Shown: positions 60,938 to 64,000 of the stretch, piece by piece
How positions within the stretch are numbered: position 1 is the first letter of the stretch
Layout: every line of letters starts with the position of its first letter
Source of the DNA: WVYX01 sp039586815
GTDB lineage: Bacteria; Gemmatimonadota; Gemmatimonadetes; Gemmatimonadales; GWC2-71-9
Assembly: GCA_039586815.1 (NCBI GenBank)
Contig: JBDHJR010000014.1
Span: 62,001-126,000 of the forward strand
Direction: 5' to 3'
DNA length: 64,000 bases
Made by a program: the position numbers and the translations under genes
The notes under the pieces: generated by a model
What the model saw: the letters and a program-made list of their open reading frames with translations, nothing else
Database searches by the model: none
Told to the model about the DNA's origin: nothing

Positions 60938-61257
60938 GCCAGAGCCGAGTCCCGCAGCGTATCCACCGCGGAGGACACGAGATCGTCGTCACGTGGACGG
61001 ACGATCACGTGGGCACTTACGTGGCCAGGGATCTGCGGCTCGCGTGCCAATGCGCCGGCTGTCGCGAAGAGATGACCGGGCGACCCTTACTCGACCCCGA
61101 GACTGTGCCTGCGGAGGTCGAGGCCGTGTCCATCCGGCTGGTTGGCAGCTACGCCGTTCGTATCGATTGGAGTGACGGGCACGGGACCGGGATCTACACG
61201 TACGAGCAGCTGGCGGCGCTGTGCCCCTGCGAGGCGTGCAGCGGAGGCGGCAGCTAG
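60934..61257 (+). CDS. DUF971-family protein
   Basis: A 107-residue protein of the DUF971/GBBH-like N-terminal group, often linked with iron-sulphur assembly genes or hydroxylases. It has RRIH-like RIHRGGHEIVVTWTDDH, LRLACQCAGCREE, VRIDWSDGHGTGIYTYEQL and CPCEAC. The Cys pairs suggest metal or cluster binding. GTG at 60934 overlaps the OsmC stop. Function uncertain. Confidence 0.83.
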   Translation: MSQSRVPQRIHRGGHEIVVTWTDDHVGTYVARDLRLACQCAGCREEMTGRPLLDPETVPAEVEAVSIRLVGSYAVRIDWSDGHGTGIYTYEQLAALCPCEACSGGGS

Positions 61258-61261
61258 CAGC

Positions 61262-62191
61262 GTGGATCCCGTCTGTCATACCCTGGTGGGCGGAGCCCTG
61301 GCGCAGACCGGCCTCAAGCGGCGCACGGCTCTGGGAACCGCCACGCTGCTCGTCGGCGCCAACCTGCCCGACATGGATGTGCTGGCCTACTTCGCCAGCC
61401 CGGTGCACGCACTATGGCTGCGTCGCGGCGTGACGCACGGCGCGCTGGCGCTGATCGTACTGCCCTTCCTGCTTGCCGGCATGATGCTCATGTGGGACCG
61501 GTTGGTGCGACGTCGCGGTGGTCGCGTGCCGTCCCGCCCGGTCGTGCCGCGTCAGGTGCTGCTGCTCTCATTGATCGCTGTGGCGACCCACCCGTTCCTC
61601 GACTTCATGAACACCTACGGCATGCGGTGGCTGATGCCGTTTTCGGGCCGCTGGTTCTACGGCGACACGCTGTTCATAGTCGATCCGTGGATCTGGGGCC
61701 TGTTGGCTGCGGGGATCTTCATTGCGAGACGACGGGGAGCGGGGGAAGCGGCACGCGTCGCCATGGTCGTGCTGGCTCTCTACATCGCTGCGATGGGCGT
61801 TTCCAACCTGGCGGCGCGTCGAGTGGTGCTCCGTACGCTGGCGGATCGCGGGCATAGCGAGCCACAGCGCTTGATGGCGGCGCCCCTGCCGGCGAATCCG
61901 CTGCGTCGCTGGGTGGTGATCGAGGATGAAGAGGTGTATCGCTTCGGCTCGTTCGACTGGCTGCGCCACCCGCGATTCGTGCTGGACGAGTTCGTGATTC
62001 CGCGACACCCCTCCGGGGCCGCGGCGGCGGCCACCCGAGGGCCCAAGGTGCGCAAGTTCCTGAGTTGGGCGCGGTTCCCGTACTACGTTGTGGAGCGACG
62101 GGGAGCGGGCCACGTGGTCCATATCGGCGACGCACGGTACACCATCGATCCAACCGACTCGTGGGCGGCCATCACTGTACAGCTGCAGTGA
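61262..62191 (+). CDS. YdjM-like membrane-bound metal-dependent hydrolase
   Basis: A 309-residue membrane protein of the YdjM/LexA-regulated hydrolase family. It begins VDPVCHTLVGGALAQTGL and continues LLVGANLPDMDVL with the acidic metal motif, then RRGVTHGALALIVLPF and THPFLDFMNTYG. Four or five hydrophobic segments fill residues 20-190; the last 100 residues are soluble. The start is GTG at 61262 near the DUF971 stop; GGAGG lies somewhat far upstream. A hairpin terminator follows. Confidence 0.8.
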   Translation: MDPVCHTLVGGALAQTGLKRRTALGTATLLVGANLPDMDVLAYFASPVHALWLRRGVTHGALALIVLPFLLAGMMLMWDRLVRRRGGRVPSRPVVPRQVLLLSLIAVATHPFLDFMNTYGMRWLMPFSGRWFYGDTLFIVDPWIWGLLAAGIFIARRRGAGEAARVAMVVLALYIAAMGVSNLAARRVVLRTLADRGHSEPQRLMAAPLPANPLRRWVVIEDEEVYRFGSFDWLRHPRFVLDEFVIPRHPSGAAAAATRGPKVRKFLSWARFPYYVVERRGAGHVVHIGDARYTIDPTDSWAAITVQLQ

Positions 62192-62231
62192 GGAGCGGGT
62201 GCGAACGGCATCCTGCCGCGCTGCAAGAAAA

Positions 62232-62264
62232 GAGGGTCGGCGAGATTAGCTCCCGCCGACCCTC
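62232..62264. terminator. Bidirectional hairpin terminator
   Basis: GAGGGTCGGCG (62232-62242) and CGCCGACCCTC (62254-62264) form a perfect 11-bp stem with an 11-base loop between the convergent YdjM-like gene and the minus-strand hypothetical gene. Confidence 0.78.
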
Positions 62265-62285
62265 GTGTCATCGCTTCGATACCGA

Positions 62286-62759
62286 CTAGCCAGCCACCAC
62301 CTTCAGTTGATTCCAGGGAGCCGACTGATCGCGGTTGTGCCGTTGCACTGCATCGCGGGCGGCGCGCACACCGCGCAGCACGCTGCGTACGAAATCGAGC
62401 GGCACTTCTTCGGTGCCCGCCGCGAGCGAAATCGACGCAACGAAGTCGTTCAGGTAGCAGCGCCGGTCGGACGGCCCCCCGCCCGGTCGGGCCAGCACTC
62501 GGTTGTGGACTATCTCCACGTCGAGGCGCACGGTGTCGCGGTAGCGGAATAGCTGCGCCACCACGTTGCCGTGGCCGATACCATCGGGGAAACTGAGCGG
62601 GACGACAAACCGGTGACCCGCACCATCGGACTCGCGAACGACCACGTCGTCGGCGGCAATGGGCTGCAGCATAGCCTCCACCCCGGGGACGAGCGATTCG
62701 ATCGTCTCCTCGAGTTCCCGCTGGATCAGGCCAAGACTGCTCTCAGTGCATCCGGTCAT
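62286..62759 (-). CDS. Hypothetical protein
   Basis: A 157-residue soluble protein. It begins MTGCTESSLGLIQRELEE and has a helical start, then beta-rich segments (RFVVPLSFPDGIGHG, VAQLFRYRDTVRLDVEIVHNR) and a helical, basic C-terminus (FVRSVLRGVRAARDAVQRHN). ATG at 62759 has GGAG 5 bases upstream. No family recognised and no signal peptide. It is alone on its strand here, followed by a terminator. Confidence 0.6.
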   Translation of the reverse strand: MTGCTESSLGLIQRELEETIESLVPGVEAMLQPIAADDVVVRESDGAGHRFVVPLSFPDGIGHGNVVAQLFRYRDTVRLDVEIVHNRVLARPGGGPSDRRCYLNDFVASISLAAGTEEVPLDFVRSVLRGVRAARDAVQRHNRDQSAPWNQLKVVAG

Positions 62760-63035
62760 ACGGTCTCCACTGTAGGAGCGTTGCTCGTTGTTTCTCCGAA
62801 GTACGAGAATAGCCAGAATCGTGCCACAGTTCCCAATGTGAGGGGCGCCCTGGGAACCCTCTTCAATATAAGGCATTGGGGAATCCTCCTGGTGTAACCG
62901 ACCACACAGGCCCCATGCCGTGTCTCACCTGGTGTCTCTCTTTGGGTACACGACGGTACCATGTTCCGGTGTGACTTGGCTCACACGACGCAAAAGACTA
63001 CGGGGTAAACGATTGACCCCGCGATCAGTTTCCTC
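62760..63035 (-). other. 276-base gap before the M1 aminopeptidase
   Basis: No gene seen. It is the longest gap in the window and less GC-rich than its neighbours. Several GGTGT words occur, but no phased repeat. It should contain the promoter of the minus-strand hypothetical gene. Confidence 0.4.
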
Positions 63036-64000
63036 TCATTGTTCGCGCAGAGCGGCCGAACGGAACAGGCCGTCCGTTGCCTGCAACAGCTTTCCCCTCA
63101 ACCGTGGGGGATAGTCCGGGTGTTGCTTCAGGAATTCCCTGGCCGTCGCGGCGGCGCTGGGCGAGCTGTGTCCGTCGAGCGTAGCGTGCAGCCAGCGCAA
63201 CGGGAAGAAGATGTCACCGGTCCGTTGGATCTCCTCCAGCAGGTCGAGGCTCGGGCGAATGTAGTGCTCGGCTGCCTCGGCGCGCAGCGGATGGTGCAGC
63301 GCGGACACCGCACTCAACACCCACGGCTCGTGCTCGCGATTGTCCGCCCGCTTGAGCTCCTCGAACAGGGAGTCGCGCACTGCCGGCTCGATTGACAGTG
63401 CGGGAGTGATGAACGCGAAGCGTGCCCTGCGGTCGGCGTTCTCGATGCGCTCGAGCTGCCGCGCCAGGATCTCGCCCGCGTTCTGCACGCCTCGCACTGC
63501 GAGCGCCTCGGCCAGCGCAGTGTAGCGCCGCTCCGACATCGGCAGGCCGGGGATCTCGAGATCCTCGCGCCAGACGGCTTCGAGTCGCATCAGCGCCTCG
63601 GAACTGAGGGCCGTTGCGACGTACGCATTGAAGTACGCAGCCTTGAGGCTCGTGCCGCGCGATCGCTGCAGCTCGCCCCACAGCAGGGCCTCGAGCCTGC
63701 GGCCCGTGCCTGTGCGGTGCTCGCCCGGCAGATAGCGCCAGAAGGCGGTGCGCACGTAGCCCAGGACGCGCTGCACGTTCTGCTCGTCGGCCTCGCGCGG
63801 CAGAGCCAGCAAGGCGAGATCGAGGAACGCTTCCGCGGTGAGCTCCGCCTCCAGCAAGGCTTCCCACAAGGCCATCCATGCCACGGCGCGGATCAACGGG
63901 TCCTCGATCTCGGGCAGATGGCGCAACAGGTACTCGCGGGAGCGTGAGTCGAGCCGGAACAGCCCGTAGCTCACGCCGTCGCTGCCCGCCAGAATGTAGT
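63036..64000 (-). CDS. M1-family aminopeptidase, C-terminal part (start outside window)
   Basis: About 320 residues of the helical C-terminal (ERAP1_C-like) domain of an M1 metallo-aminopeptidase. The visible part opens with GSDGVSYGLFRLD and continues with the ARM/HEAT-like helices EDPLIRAVAWMALWEALLEAE and SLKAAYFNAYVATALSSEAL. The zinc motif (HEXXH) and N-terminal domains lie beyond the right edge. The stop is TGA-type at 63036. Length of the visible part suits the end of a roughly 850-residue enzyme. Confidence 0.83.
   Translation of the reverse strand, partial: YILAGSDGVSYGLFRLDSRSREYLLRHLPEIEDPLIRAVAWMALWEALLEAELTAEAFLDLALLALPREADEQNVQRVLGYVRTAFWRYLPGEHRTGTGRRLEALLWGELQRSRGTSLKAAYFNAYVATALSSEALMRLEAVWREDLEIPGLPMSERRYTALAEALAVRGVQNAGEILARQLERIENADRRARFAFITPALSIEPAVRDSLFEELKRADNREHEPWVLSAVSALHHPLRAEAAEHYIRPSLDLLEEIQRTGDIFFPLRWLHATLDGHSSPSAAATAREFLKQHPDYPPRLRGKLLQATDGLFRSAALREQ

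Overview
The window is dense, GC-rich bacterial DNA with about 50 genes, gaps mostly under 220 bases, and good Shine-Dalgarno sites. Lipoproteins, a probable outer-membrane barrel fusion and secreted peptidases point to a diderm. Two very long Ser/Thr kinases carrying TolB-like or TPR tails, the M16/S9/M1 peptidases and the MA-protease/propeller/barrel protein fit Gemmatimonadota best. That assignment is inferred from gene style, not from a marker gene. I found no rRNA, tRNA, CRISPR array, transposon or phage gene.

Region 1 (1-9.5 kb, mostly minus strand) looks like amino-acid and 2-oxoacid breakdown. One operon holds an alanine-dehydrogenase-like enzyme, a CoA-transferase and threonine dehydrogenase (cut by the window edge). 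A second holds an ADP-forming acyl-CoA synthetase and a two-gene 2-oxoacid:ferredoxin oxidoreductase. Together these could turn amino acids into acyl-CoA, reduced ferredoxin and ATP. A zinc alcohol dehydrogenase lies between them on the plus strand. Region 2 (9.5-14.2 kb) is regulatory: an HD-GYP phosphodiesterase diverges from a sigma-54 activator, followed by a lipoprotein and a TPR protein.

Region 3 (14.3-28.5 kb, all plus strand) is the most unusual part. It runs: a cyclic-2,3-diphosphoglycerate-synthetase homologue, a phosphofructokinase with PPi-type residues, a degenerate HD protein, a PrpD-family protein, an aconitase/homoaconitase, an isocitrate-type dehydrogenase, a CitD-CitE fusion, CitF, a tiny zinc ribbon, then an archaeal-type HMG-CoA synthase/thiolase/DUF35 trio, a 59-residue protein and a nitroreductase. 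Most junctions up to the zinc ribbon overlap or are under 15 bases. Several genes have their best-known relatives in archaea, and the combination reads as a compact central-carbon module whose full pathway I cannot assign.

Region 4 (28.6-64 kb) is mixed: a di-haem peroxidase lipoprotein, two DUF3006 paralogues, a DUF2911 protein, two kinases, an MBL-fold lipoprotein beside a RecB-like nuclease, a GMC long-chain alcohol oxidase, a DUF4139 protein, a protein made of 29-residue repeats, cardiolipin synthase, an M16 peptidase, a DUF4097 protein, a leucine-dehydrogenase-family enzyme, the MA-protease fusion, an AlkD-like protein, secreted oligopeptidase B, a five-gene plus-strand run (membrane protein, YheT hydrolase, OsmC, DUF971, YdjM-like) and the end of an M1 aminopeptidase. 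Clear hairpin terminators separate several convergent pairs.
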